Program-made: the position numbers and the translations under genes
DNA from: an uncultured Pseudomonadota bacterium
Lineage (GTDB): Bacteria > Desulfobacterota > Binatia > Binatales > Binataceae
Direction: 5' to 3'
Assembly: GCA_937889395.1 (NCBI GenBank)
Contig: CALAOW010000081.1
Location: forward strand, 1-36,976
DNA: 36,976 nucleotides
Notes under the pieces: model-generated
Database searches by the model: none
What the model saw: the letters and a program-made list of their open reading frames with translations, nothing else
What the model was told of the DNA's origin: nothing
Shown: positions 17,713-25,133 of the stretch, in pieces
Position numbering within the stretch: the first letter of the stretch is position 1
Layout of the letters: every line of letters starts with the position of its first letter

Positions 17713-18444
17713 CTACTCTTGAGCGGCGCGCAGATGGTTGATGACGCCATCGACGCCGAAGATGTACCAGGCGTCCGCTTCGGCCATCTCCGCCTGGCGG
17801 CGGTTGGGCGCCGCGCCCTCGAGAGTCACCACTGAGTTGCGCGTGCTGACCTTGATCGAGTCGGCGCTGACGAGGCGATCCTTTTCCAAAGCTATCGTGA
17901 CGGCGGCGGTGATCTCGTCGTCGTTGTCGTCCTCGAAGGGCTTAACCTCGATCCCGTTTACAACGTCGCGAGTGCCCGGGACCCACCATGCGAGCAGTCC
18001 CGCGACACGCTTGTGCGACAGGCTTTCGACCTGGCCATTGAGCGTCACGACTCCGTCCGCGACTGCGATCTCGAGATAGTTGCCTCGGTCAGCGGCGGCC
18101 TCGGCGGCGGCGCTCATGCGGCGCTCTTCGGCAGTTTGAATCCTGCAGTGAATGAAAGCTCCTTCCTGCAACATCGCAGCGCGCAGGTGATCCCGAATCG
18201 CGCCATCACCCATCGGTTGCGCCGGAGCGACGCGGAGCCTGTCGACGATTCCTCTCGAGCCACGAATCGAAGCCGCCAGTTCCAGCGCGATCTTCTTGGC
18301 GGCAAGACTTTCGGTTTCGCCTTGAAGGACAAGGCTTCCGTCGGGTTGGTATTCGATAACAATCGGGTGCCGACGAAGGTCGACGCGCGGATCGCGTTCC
18401 AGAGCCGCATGAACCTCGCGTACGATTTCCGCTGATTCAAGCAT
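17713..18444 (-). CDS. Protein with three BON domains
   Basis: At 243 aa it contains three successive BON-type repeats (about 5-72, 85-165 and 172-240), each with the pattern of a charged helix followed by V-x-L-x-G (SLVLQGETES, VVTLNGQVES, VVTLEGAAPN). BON domains bind phospholipid or other hydrophobic ligands and are common in osmotic-stress and envelope proteins. No signal peptide is visible, so this one may be cytoplasmic. It lies between the DUF2267 and hydrolase-phosphoribosyltransferase genes. Confidence 0.88.
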   Translation of the reverse strand: MLESAEIVREVHAALERDPRVDLRRHPIVIEYQPDGSLVLQGETESLAAKKIALELAASIRGSRGIVDRLRVAPAQPMGDGAIRDHLRAAMLQEGAFIHCRIQTAEERRMSAAAEAAADRGNYLEIAVADGVVTLNGQVESLSHKRVAGLLAWWVPGTRDVVNGIEVKPFEDDNDDEITAAVTIALEKDRLVSADSIKVSTRNSVVTLEGAAPNRRQAEMAEADAWYIFGVDGVINHLRAAQE

Positions 18445-18454
18445 TGAAATGCGC

Positions 18455-18892
18455 CTAGACCCCGGATGGATTGACCGTCTGATGCTGGCGCTGCGCTTGC
18501 GCCCACAGCTTCTTCAGATCCTTGGGAAGCTGGCTCATCACGTCCCACGCCTCGCCTTCCTGGCCTGTCGGGCTGCTGAGCAACCTCTGCAATCCCGCGA
18601 AAACGGCCGATACCGCACGTTCCGCTTCCTCATCATCGGTGAGTCCGGCCATCCGGCGCACTTCCCATATAAACTGGTCCCCGCTGACGCGACGGACCTT
18701 GCGATCGGGGTGCTCCAGAGACATCCACATCATCTTGAGGCGCTTGGGGAGTTGCGCGGCGACATGCAGCGCTTCATTCGGCGTGATCCGATCGCGCAGT
18801 TCCTGGAAGACCGCGAAGGTCAGCCCCTCCGCGCGACGCAGGTCACATCCGATGCGCCCCATCACATCTTTGAAGAATGCCTGATCTTGCAT
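18455..18892 (-). CDS. DUF2267 family protein
   Basis: About 145 aa, with the DUF2267 pattern of paired helical modules: AEGLTFAVFQELRDRITPNEALHVAAQLPKRLK, then DEEAERAVSAVFAGLQRLLSS and VMSQLPKDLKKLW. The biochemical role of this family is unknown, but members recur beside Hsp20, CBS and BON genes in stress islands. The ATG at 18892 has GGGAG about eight bases upstream; an in-frame TTG lies two codons earlier. It is the first gene of a minus-strand operon divergent from hsp20. Confidence 0.82.
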   Translation of the reverse strand: MQDQAFFKDVMGRIGCDLRRAEGLTFAVFQELRDRITPNEALHVAAQLPKRLKMMWMSLEHPDRKVRRVSGDQFIWEVRRMAGLTDDEEAERAVSAVFAGLQRLLSSPTGQEGEAWDVMSQLPKDLKKLWAQAQRQHQTVNPSGV

Positions 18893-18953
18893 GATCAATA
18901 TCTCCCTTGAGTGTTTTTGTAATTCGGTAGAATACGACAGGTTTCCTCGATGA

Positions 18954-18959
18954 ATTATA
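18954..18959 (-). promoter_or_regulatory. Candidate -10 for the DUF2267-BON operon
   Basis: Perfect TATAAT on the minus strand, about 62 bases before the DUF2267 start. There is no clear -35 at standard spacing. A matching TATAAT faces the other way at 19078, so the intergenic region is a plausible divergent control region. Confidence 0.35.
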
Positions 18960-19010
18960 CCACCGGTGTCCGATTCGGGGGTGGCCGCAGTATCGCTTTT
19001 GGGACAACTG

Positions 19011-19052
19011 CCGCGGCAATTGTGCCGCGGGTGACATTAGAAAACGATCGTT
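19011..19052. promoter_or_regulatory. Two strong palindromes in the divergent hsp20 control region
   Basis: CCGCGGCA-ATTG-TGCCGCGG (19011-19030) is a perfect 8+8 inverted repeat, and AACGATCGTT (19043-19052) is a perfect 10-base palindrome. They lie between the two outward-facing TATAAT hexamers. Neither resembles the CIRCE element. Both are good candidates for binding sites of a regulator shared by the two operons. The first could also form an RNA hairpin, but no T-run follows. Confidence 0.45.
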
Positions 19053-19077
19053 CGGAAACCTCGCTTGGATAAGGGAG

Positions 19078-19083
19078 TATAAT
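19078..19083 (+). promoter_or_regulatory. Candidate -10 for the hsp20-CBS-groEL-dksA operon
   Basis: Perfect TATAAT, about 100 bases before the hsp20 ATG. The hexamer 17 bases upstream (GAAACC) is a poor -35, consistent with activator dependence. No sigma-32 consensus was recognised. Confidence 0.4.
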
Positions 19084-19184
19084 GCGTTGAGGGATGGCTG
19101 TTGGTTGCTAAACCCAGTGACGACACATCCATTCCCGTCACACAAATCCCGTCACACACTCTAGTCAAAACGGAGGACAGAAAA

Positions 19185-19655
19185 ATGGGAGCACTTTTAC
19201 CATGGCGGCCCTTTCGGGAGCTCGAACGGATGGCGCGACGCTGGGAATCGCCGTCCCCGCGCCTTTTCGAGGACTTCGAGGATAACTACGACGAGCTGTT
19301 CACGCCGGCGGTCGAGAGCTACGTGAAGGATGGCAATCTGGTCGTGCGCGCAGACGTGCCGGGCCTTGAGCTCAAAGACCTCGAGGTCACCATTCTCGGC
19401 AACGTCCTCAGCGTCAAAGGCGAACGCAAGAGCGAGCAAGAAGTGAAGAAAGAGGACTACTTGCACCGCGAGGTCTCTTACGGGGCCTTTGAGCGGCGGA
19501 TGAGTCTGCCGGAAGGAGCAGCCACCGACAAGATCAAAGCCAGCTTCAAGAACGGGGTGATCGAGATTACTGTTCCGCTGGCGAAGGAGACGGTGGCCAA
19601 AAAGGTGCCGATCAAGGCCGAAACGGAAGAGAAGGTCGAGATTTCCAAGAAGTAG
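19185..19655 (+). CDS. Small heat-shock protein, Hsp20/alpha-crystallin family
   Basis: ATP-independent holdase that traps unfolding proteins. The start MGALLPWRPFRELERMARRW is set by GGAGG nine bases upstream; an in-frame ATG at 19101 lacks support. The alpha-crystallin domain spans about residues 44-140, with PAVESYVKDGNLVVRADVPGLE, LHREVSYGAFERRMSLPEG and the hallmark ASFKNGVIEITVP. A charged C-terminal tail with VPIKAE follows. It is 156 aa, typical of class A Hsp20. First gene of a four-gene operon. Confidence 0.95.
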   Translation: MGALLPWRPFRELERMARRWESPSPRLFEDFEDNYDELFTPAVESYVKDGNLVVRADVPGLELKDLEVTILGNVLSVKGERKSEQEVKKEDYLHREVSYGAFERRMSLPEGAATDKIKASFKNGVIEITVPLAKETVAKKVPIKAETEEKVEISKK

Positions 19656-19669
19656 CGGCCGGCGGCGAG

Positions 19670-19692
19670 CCTGGCGATTCTCAATCGCCGGG
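19670..19692. repeat. Hairpin between hsp20 and the CBS gene
   Basis: GGCGATT-CTC-AATCGCC pairs perfectly and extends by three more pairs (one G-T) to a ten-pair stem in the 67-base gap. There is no T-run, so it is more likely an RNA processing or 3'-end stabilising structure that favours high hsp20 expression over the genes downstream. Confidence 0.45.
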
Positions 19693-19722
19693 CTCTGTGG
19701 CCTCATGACGGAGGCGGAAATA

Positions 19723-20205
19723 ATGAAAGCGAAGGATTTAATGACTACGGACGTCAAGTGCTGCGCAGAGTACAACACCCTCAACACAGCCGCGCAGATG
19801 ATGTGGGAACACGACATCGGATGCGTTCCAGTAGTGGACAAGGAAGGTCGCGCCATCGGGGTGCTGACCGATCGCGACATTTGCATGGGCGCGTATATCC
19901 AGGGAGTACCACTGACCGGCGCGCTGGTCACCAGCGCGATGTCGAAAGAGGTTTTTTCCTGCGCGCCCCAGGACGATGTTGCGGCGGCAGAAAAGTTGAT
20001 GAAGCAAAATCAAGTCCACCGCTTGCTAGTGCTCGATGCCGGGGGACACCCGGTTGGCATGATTTCGCTCAACGATATCGCACATGAAGGCGCGCGCGAG
20101 GCGGAGATGAGAACGGCGCGGCAAGTCAGCGACGCCGAAATCACAGGCCTGCTGGCATCGGTCTGCGCTCCGCGCCACCGCATCATTGCGGCACAGGCCG
20201 CGTAA
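19723..20205 (+). CDS. Twin CBS-domain protein
   Basis: 160 aa made of two CBS domains (about 5-60 and 70-125), with [23 protein letters not shown] and [25 protein letters not shown] pairs bind adenosine nucleotides and act as energy sensors. Stand-alone versions resemble mycobacterial hypoxic response protein 1. GGAGG eight bases before ATG 19723 decides the start over an ATG at 19705. A C-terminal helical tail of about 35 residues is of unknown use. Confidence 0.9.
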   Translation: MKAKDLMTTDVKCCAEYNTLNTAAQMMWEHDIGCVPVVDKEGRAIGVLTDRDICMGAYIQGVPLTGALVTSAMSKEVFSCAPQDDVAAAEKLMKQNQVHRLLVLDAGGHPVGMISLNDIAHEGAREAEMRTARQVSDAEITGLLASVCAPRHRIIAAQAA

Positions 20206-20242
20206 TTACCGCGGCCCATTGGTTGAGCTGCGAGGACGGCAA

Positions 20243-21859
20243 ATGGCGTACAAGGAACTGCATTTCCAGTCGGAGGCTCGGGAAAGGCTCCTTCGCGGCG
20301 CGAAGGCGCTGACAGACGCCGTCAGGATCACGCTCGGTCCCAAGTCCAAATGCGTCCTGATCCAGAAGAGCTTCGGCGTGCCGGTGGTCTGCAACGACGG
20401 CGTCACGATCGCCAGGGAAATCGAGCTCAAGGATGCTTGTGAGAATCTCGGCGCTCAAATGATCCGACAAGCCGCTGAGCGCACCGGCGATGCGGTTGGT
20501 GATGGCACCAGCACCGCCACGATTCTCGCTTATGCGATTTTTGCCGAGGGCGTTCGCAACGTGGCTGCCGGCGCCAGCGCAATCGATTTGAAGCGCGGTA
20601 TCGACCGCGGAATCAAGATCGCCGTCGAGTCTTTGCGAGGCTTGTCGAGGGCCGTACAGAGCCGTCGGGAGAAGGCTCAGATAGCGGCCATTTCCGCGCA
20701 CAATGATTTAACGATCGGCGAACTGGTCGCGGATGCGTTCGAAAAGGTAGGCGCGGAAGGCGTCGTCTCGCTCGAAGAATCCAAGACCACCGAAACACAG
20801 CTCGAGATCGTCGAGGGCCTTGCCTTCGACCGCGGTTATTTATCGCCTTATTTCGTCACCGATCCCGAAAAGATGGAGGCGGTACTGGAAGACGCGGTGA
20901 TCCTCATCACCGACAAGAAGATCAGCGTGATGAAGGATCTCGTTCCGCTGCTGGAACAGATCGTTCGTGCCGGACAGGCCTTGATGATTATCGCTGACGA
21001 CCTCGATGGCGAGGCGTTGGCCACGCTGGTGGTAAACAAGCTCCGCGGCGCCCTTAAGTGTGTCGCGGTCAAGGCGCCGGGGTTTGGGGACCGCCGCAAG
21101 GAGATGCTCGAAGACATCGCGATTCTGACCGGCGGACGCGTGATCTCTGAGGATGTCGGGATAAAGCTTGAGAAGGTGGAGATGACGGAACTCGGGCGCG
21201 CGCAGAGGGTGGTCGCCGATCGCGACAACACCAAGATCATCGGCGGTCTCGGCGCCAAGGAATTGATCGAGGCACGAAAGAAGCAGCTTCGCCAGCAGAT
21301 CGACAAGACCACCAGCGATTACGATCGCGACAAACTGAAAGAGCGGCTCGGGAAGCTGGCCGGCGGGGTCGCGGTCATCCGGGTTGGCGCGCCCTCCGAA
21401 TCCGAGATGAAGAGCCGCAAGGAGGCGCTGGACGACGCTATCAGCTCTACCCGCGCCGCCATCGCCGAAGGGATCGTTCCCGGCGGCGGGCTCGCCCTGC
21501 TCAGAGCAATCGATGCGGTCGAGCGCGAGGAGAACAAGTGCGCAGGCGACGAACGCACCGGCTTGCAAATCCTCAAGCATGCCCTGAGGGAGCCCGCGCG
21601 TCAGCTCGCCGAGAATTCAGGCGAAGACGGCGGCGTAGTTATCCACGAGATGCGCGCCCACCAGGGAAACTGGGGTTACGACGCCGCCGAGAGAAGGTAC
21701 GTCGATCTGGTCGAAGCCGGCATCATCGATCCCACCAAGGTGGTTCGGCTCGCGCTCGAGAATGCAGCGTCGGCCGCGACGCTTCTGTTGCTCAGCGAAG
21801 CGACCCTGACGGAAGTGCGAGAAGAAAAAGAGCAGCACGCTCCGGCGCTTCCGGAGTGA
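20243..21859 (+). CDS. groEL: GroEL-type chaperonin, divergent copy without GroES
   Basis: Full-length class I chaperonin (538 aa) with [11 protein letters not shown] (ATP site), [57 protein letters not shown] and GIVPGGG. It departs from housekeeping GroEL in [13 protein letters not shown] (usually xKDGVTVAKEIEL) and ends in [12 protein letters not shown] in place of the Gly-Gly-Met tail. No groES lies nearby. It follows the CBS gene by 37 bases, so it is most likely a stress-specific paralogue working with a GroES encoded elsewhere. GAGGACGG before ATG 20243 supports the start. Confidence 0.93.
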   Translation: MAYKELHFQSEARERLLRGAKALTDAVRITLGPKSKCVLIQKSFGVPVVCNDGVTIAREIELKDACENLGAQMIRQAAERTGDAVGDGTSTATILAYAIFAEGVRNVAAGASAIDLKRGIDRGIKIAVESLRGLSRAVQSRREKAQIAAISAHNDLTIGELVADAFEKVGAEGVVSLEESKTTETQLEIVEGLAFDRGYLSPYFVTDPEKMEAVLEDAVILITDKKISVMKDLVPLLEQIVRAGQALMIIADDLDGEALATLVVNKLRGALKCVAVKAPGFGDRRKEMLEDIAILTGGRVISEDVGIKLEKVEMTELGRAQRVVADRDNTKIIGGLGAKELIEARKKQLRQQIDKTTSDYDRDKLKERLGKLAGGVAVIRVGAPSESEMKSRKEALDDAISSTRAAIAEGIVPGGGLALLRAIDAVEREENKCAGDERTGLQILKHALREPARQLAENSGEDGGVVIHEMRAHQGNWGYDAAERRYVDLVEAGIIDPTKVVRLALENAASAATLLLLSEATLTEVREEKEQHAPALPE

Positions 21860-21887
21860 GAGAAAGCCGGCATCGGAGAGTGAGAAT

Positions 21888-22472
21888 ATGAGTGGCGAAT
21901 TAAAGACCGACCGGACGGAGGGTCGCGAGATGCTTCGGGAATTGCTGACCCGGCTCCGGAAGGAAGCCCAGCAGAGAATAAAAGACCTCCGAAAAGATCA
22001 GGAGCAAGAGTCCGACTCGGGGCCGGCCGACGAGATGGATTCGGCGAGCACGACCGAGGAGATCGAAACTCACGCCGGACTGATCGCGCGCGCGGAAGAG
22101 AAACTCAGGTACCTCGATGAGGCGTTTGCACGGCTTGACGCGGGCAAGTACGGCCGATGCCTCAAATGCGGCGGTGCAATTCCGATCGAGCGTCTGATGG
22201 CGATTCCCTTCGCCTCGTACTGCGTCAACTGCCAGCAAGAGCTCTATCGCGCCAGAGGAGGCTGGGGTGAAGGAACCACCATTGCGCCGTTCGATCACCA
22301 ATGGACCCTGCCTGAGGAAATGGAGGCCCCGACGGAACGCGAATATCAGAGCACCGATCCCGAGGAACAGTTGACGATCTATTCTCGTCAACCACTCGCA
22401 TCGGGGGAGCCTGGGAAACCAGCGCAGCGCCAGCCGTCGCGCAATAAGCGGACGCCTCGGCGCAAGAGATAA
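21888..22472 (+). CDS. DksA/TraR-type zinc-finger protein
   Basis: 194 aa. An N-terminal coiled-coil helix pair (about 8-85, with a DEMDSASTTEE acidic turn) is followed by a four-cysteine zinc finger (CLKC and CVNC, about 92-119), as in DksA/TraR proteins that enter the RNA polymerase secondary channel and act with ppGpp. A C-terminal extension of about 75 residues, ending in a basic run, goes beyond the usual length and is unexplained. Last gene of the hsp20 operon, 28 bases after groEL. Confidence 0.9.
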   Translation: MSGELKTDRTEGREMLRELLTRLRKEAQQRIKDLRKDQEQESDSGPADEMDSASTTEEIETHAGLIARAEEKLRYLDEAFARLDAGKYGRCLKCGGAIPIERLMAIPFASYCVNCQQELYRARGGWGEGTTIAPFDHQWTLPEEMEAPTEREYQSTDPEEQLTIYSRQPLASGEPGKPAQRQPSRNKRTPRRKR

Positions 22473-22485
22473 GCACTTTCCCTGG

Positions 22486-22552
22486 GCTAATAGCCCTAAC
22501 GAAACCCACAGAGGTAAGTACCCGCGCCGATGCCGAAAGTCCCTCGCGCGGG
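22486..22552. terminator. Possible bidirectional terminator
   Basis: Between two convergent genes there are GGGCT-AAT-AGCCC (about 22490-22502) and a 7-base inverted repeat CCCGCGC (22521-22527) with GCGCGGG (22546-22552). Neither has a good T-run, so intrinsic termination is uncertain. The location is where one is expected. Confidence 0.3.
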
Positions 22553-22556
22553 AAGT

Positions 22557-23351
22557 TCATTCGCCCATCCTCGGATAAACACGCGCCGCGATCGCAACCA
22601 GGCCGGTAAAGGTCGTAATCAGAACCAGAAAATCGAGCCCGATCCCAATGGTGCTGACGCCGTTGCGCAGCATGAAGGCGCGGAGTCCGTCAACCTCGTA
22701 GGTCAAAGGATTGAGGCGGGAGATAGCCTGCAGCCACAACGGCATCAAGCGTATCGGATAGATCGCGTTGCTGGCGAAGAAGATCGGCATCGTCAGCATC
22801 TGGCCGATACCCATGAAACGCTCACGGGTTTTCACCAGGCAGGCGACGATGAGTGACAAGGTACAGAAGAGCGCTGAGCCAAGTGCGATGAAGGCGATCA
22901 CGCCGAGCACATGGCGTGGTTCCAGGCTGACCTGGATGCCGAGTACAAAGGCGAGCCCATAAACCACAACCGCCTGTGACAGACCTCGCGCTCCCGATGA
23001 GAGCGCCTTGCCCAGAACAAGCGCGGTCCGGGGCGCCGGACTGACGAGATAGCGGTGGAGGACACCAAGGTCACGTTCCCAGATGGCGGCGATGCCATAG
23101 AAGATGGCGACGAAGAGCACGCTTTGCGCGAGGATGCCGGGCGCTAGAAAGTCGAGATAATTTATGCCCGCACTGAGCCCCCGGACCTGAGCCATCACCT
23201 GCCCAAACAGAAGAAGCCAAAGGGCCGGCTGGACGGCCCGAGACAGGAGTTCCATCGGATCGTGGCGGAGCTTGCGCAGCTCTGCATCCGCCACAGCCAG
23301 CACCTGCGTGGCGTAGTCGGTGACCGGGAAGATGCCAGAGTACTTAGCCAT
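22557..23351 (-). CDS. ABC-2 type exporter permease
   Basis: 264-aa integral membrane protein with six predicted helices and the ABC-2 (DrrB-like) features WLLLFGQVMAQVRG, DFLAPGILAQSVLF and the C-terminal LNPLTYEVDGLRAFML. The start MAKYSGIFPVTDYATQVLAV overlaps the end of the ATPase gene by eight bases, so the two are coupled. Likely substrates are drugs or lipophilic metabolites; none can be read from sequence. Confidence 0.9.
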   Translation of the reverse strand: MAKYSGIFPVTDYATQVLAVADAELRKLRHDPMELLSRAVQPALWLLLFGQVMAQVRGLSAGINYLDFLAPGILAQSVLFVAIFYGIAAIWERDLGVLHRYLVSPAPRTALVLGKALSSGARGLSQAVVVYGLAFVLGIQVSLEPRHVLGVIAFIALGSALFCTLSLIVACLVKTRERFMGIGQMLTMPIFFASNAIYPIRLMPLWLQAISRLNPLTYEVDGLRAFMLRNGVSTIGIGLDFLVLITTFTGLVAIAARVYPRMGE

Positions 23352-24246
23352 GTTCACGCGCGCTCCGCCGCGCCTGTCGCGCCTGCCGATATCCGCCCTC
23401 GGGCTCGATGTCCAACCCGGTGTAGTGAGCGAAGACATCGTCGAGCGTGGCCTCCGGTCCAACCTGCCTCTTGAGTTCTGCCGGGGCGCCGACGATCTCG
23501 ATTCGTCCGTGGTGCATGAGTGCAAGGCGGTCACAAAGGTGGTCCGCCTCTTCCATGTCGTGAGTCGTTATAAGGATTGTCATATGACGGGTTTCGCGCA
23601 GCGCGCGGATATCACCCCAGACAGCGTGCCGGGCGAGAGGATCAAGCCCCACCGTGGGCTCGTCCATCACCAGGACCTTTGGCCGATGCAGCATGCTCTG
23701 GGCGATTTCGAGGCGTCGGATCATTCCGCCCGAGTAATGCTGCACCAAACGGTCTGCATCGCGGGTCAGATTCGTCATGGCGAGCGCCTCGGCGATTCGC
23801 TGTGCGCGCTCCCGGCGAGGGATTACGTAGAGGCGGGCTGAAAGCAGCAGATTCTCGTAGCCCGTGAGTGCGCCGTCTGCGGACAGCATCTGCGGCACGT
23901 AACCGATGCTTCGGCGCACCTCGCCCGCCTGTGCGATGATGTCGAAGCCTGCTACCCGCGCGGCCCCCGACGAAGGCGGCAAGAGCGTCGTCAACATCTT
24001 GATGAGGGTACTTTTGCCGGCGCCGTTCGAGCCGATGAGGCCGAAGATTTCGCCGGACAAGACACTTAGCGACACCTTGTCTACGGCAACGAGATCGCCG
24101 AAGTGGCGACTCAAAGCAGAGGTGCTGATAGCAGAGTCAGTGTCGGAGGATGGAGTTAGGGTTGCGCGAGAAGGCACAGCGCCTGTATCAGCGTCAGGCG
24201 CGAGCCGGGAAGACGGACTGGCGGTTGTACACGCGGATTTTGGCAT
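23344..24246 (-). CDS. ABC exporter ATP-binding protein (DrrA type)
   Basis: 300 aa. After an unusual Ser/Thr/Ala-rich N-terminal stretch of about 40 residues, the ATPase domain shows Walker A GSNGAGKST, signature HYSGGMIRRLEIAQ, Walker B VLVMDEPTVGLD and the switch His in ILITTHDMEEAD. The C-terminal segment (TLDDVFAHYTG) is that of drug-exporter ATPases. The real start may lie downstream of the first Met. It forms a two-gene transporter with the permease. Confidence 0.9.
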   Translation of the reverse strand: MPKSACTTASPSSRLAPDADTGAVPSRATLTPSSDTDSAISTSALSRHFGDLVAVDKVSLSVLSGEIFGLIGSNGAGKSTLIKMLTTLLPPSSGAARVAGFDIIAQAGEVRRSIGYVPQMLSADGALTGYENLLLSARLYVIPRRERAQRIAEALAMTNLTRDADRLVQHYSGGMIRRLEIAQSMLHRPKVLVMDEPTVGLDPLARHAVWGDIRALRETRHMTILITTHDMEEADHLCDRLALMHHGRIEIVGAPAELKRQVGPEATLDDVFAHYTGLDIEPEGGYRQARQARRSAREHG

Positions 24247-24385
24247 CGGCTTGTGGCTAAACCTTGACCTCGCTATCGATTTTCCAGCACCCTGAACGGG
24301 CGTATAGCAAAAGGGAGCAGATGTCTATCACCCGATTAGCTAGAGAGCATACGATCTGTCGGCGAATGCCGAAAGGTGAGGCATT

Positions 24386-24519
24386 GTGGAGCAGCATGCC
24401 GAGGTACTGATCGGCGGATCGTGGCATCAACGCGTCCCGACCTGGCGGGACACCGTAGCGACGCTGCTGATGCTGGCGATTGTGATCCTCCTCGGATCCG
24501 GCGCTCACCAGGCATTGCT
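24386..24519 (+). pseudogene. N-terminal fragment of a NitT/TauT-type ABC permease
   Basis: A short frame reads WHQRVPTWRDTVATLLMLAIVILLGSGAHQ, which looks like the cytoplasmic start and first membrane helix of a nitrate/taurine-type permease. It then runs out of homology near 24510, where another frame with ATPase homology begins. It cannot make a working permease. Confidence 0.5.
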
Positions 24520-24873
24520 GGAGGCCTTGTCAGGCCGACTTCCGGTGAGGTGCTCTATCGCGGGCAGCCGTTATCTGAGCCGGCCGAAGGTATAGCAGTT
24601 GTATTTCAGAGCTTTGCTCTATTTCCCTGGCTTACCGTACTCGAGAACGTCGAGGCCGGCCTCGATGCGCTCGGGTTGGCTCATGACGAGGTTCGCCGCC
24701 GGGCAATGCCGGCGATCGATTTGATAGGTCTCGACGGGTTCCAATCCGCTTATCCTCGCGAGCTATCAGGGGGAATGCGCCAACGGGTCGGCTTCGCACG
24801 GGCAATCATAATCGAGCCGGTTTTGCTTCTCATCGATGAGCCGTTTTCAGCCCTCGATGTTCTAACGGCTGAG
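24520..24873 (+). pseudogene. Internal fragment of a NitT/TauT-type ABC ATPase
   Basis: This frame reads RPTSGEVLYRGQPL, the Q-loop region AVVFQSFALFPWLTVLENV, the signature ELSGGMRQRVGFARA and Walker B LLLIDEPFSALDVLTAE, typical of nitrate/taurine-type importer ATPases. The Walker A half is missing and the frame ends in unrelated residues. It directly follows a permease start in a different frame, which indicates a deletion that joined the two genes. Confidence 0.75.
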
Positions 24874-25133
24874 GTCACGGTCTTCAACCGGAACAGGGGG
24901 ATTTGCTTCGAATAACAGGGAAACCGCTTTCAGCCTCCTTCGATAGGCCCAACCAAGGCGGTGAACGTCGAAAGTCATTCACGCCAAGTAGATCATCGCT
25001 TCGCCTATTTGCCGACTTCGAGCCTGGTCACGCGTTCGCTCGCGGACAGCTGCAGACCAACTGCGCCTGCTGCGCGGCGAACGCGACGATCTGGCGATCG
25101 ACGCAGACGCAAATTTGCCGGTTCAGCCCCGCG
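24874..25133. other. Gene-free stretch after the broken ABC genes
   Basis: About 260 bases between the ATPase remnant and the end of the aldehyde dehydrogenase. A plus-strand frame ending near 25145 reads ADQLRLLRGERDDLAIDADANL and might be the tail of a lost gene, but I cannot assign it. I see no repeat, hairpin or RNA gene. Confidence 0.3.

Noticed and set aside
16295-17722. 475-codon plus-strand frame opposite the hydrolase-phosphoribosyltransferase
   Set aside because: The minus-strand fusion has both active sites. The plus frame has no recognisable domain and abnormal composition.
19011-19030. CIRCE-like heat-shock operator
   Set aside because: The inverted repeat does not match TTAGCACTC-N9-GAGTGCTAA in sequence or spacing.
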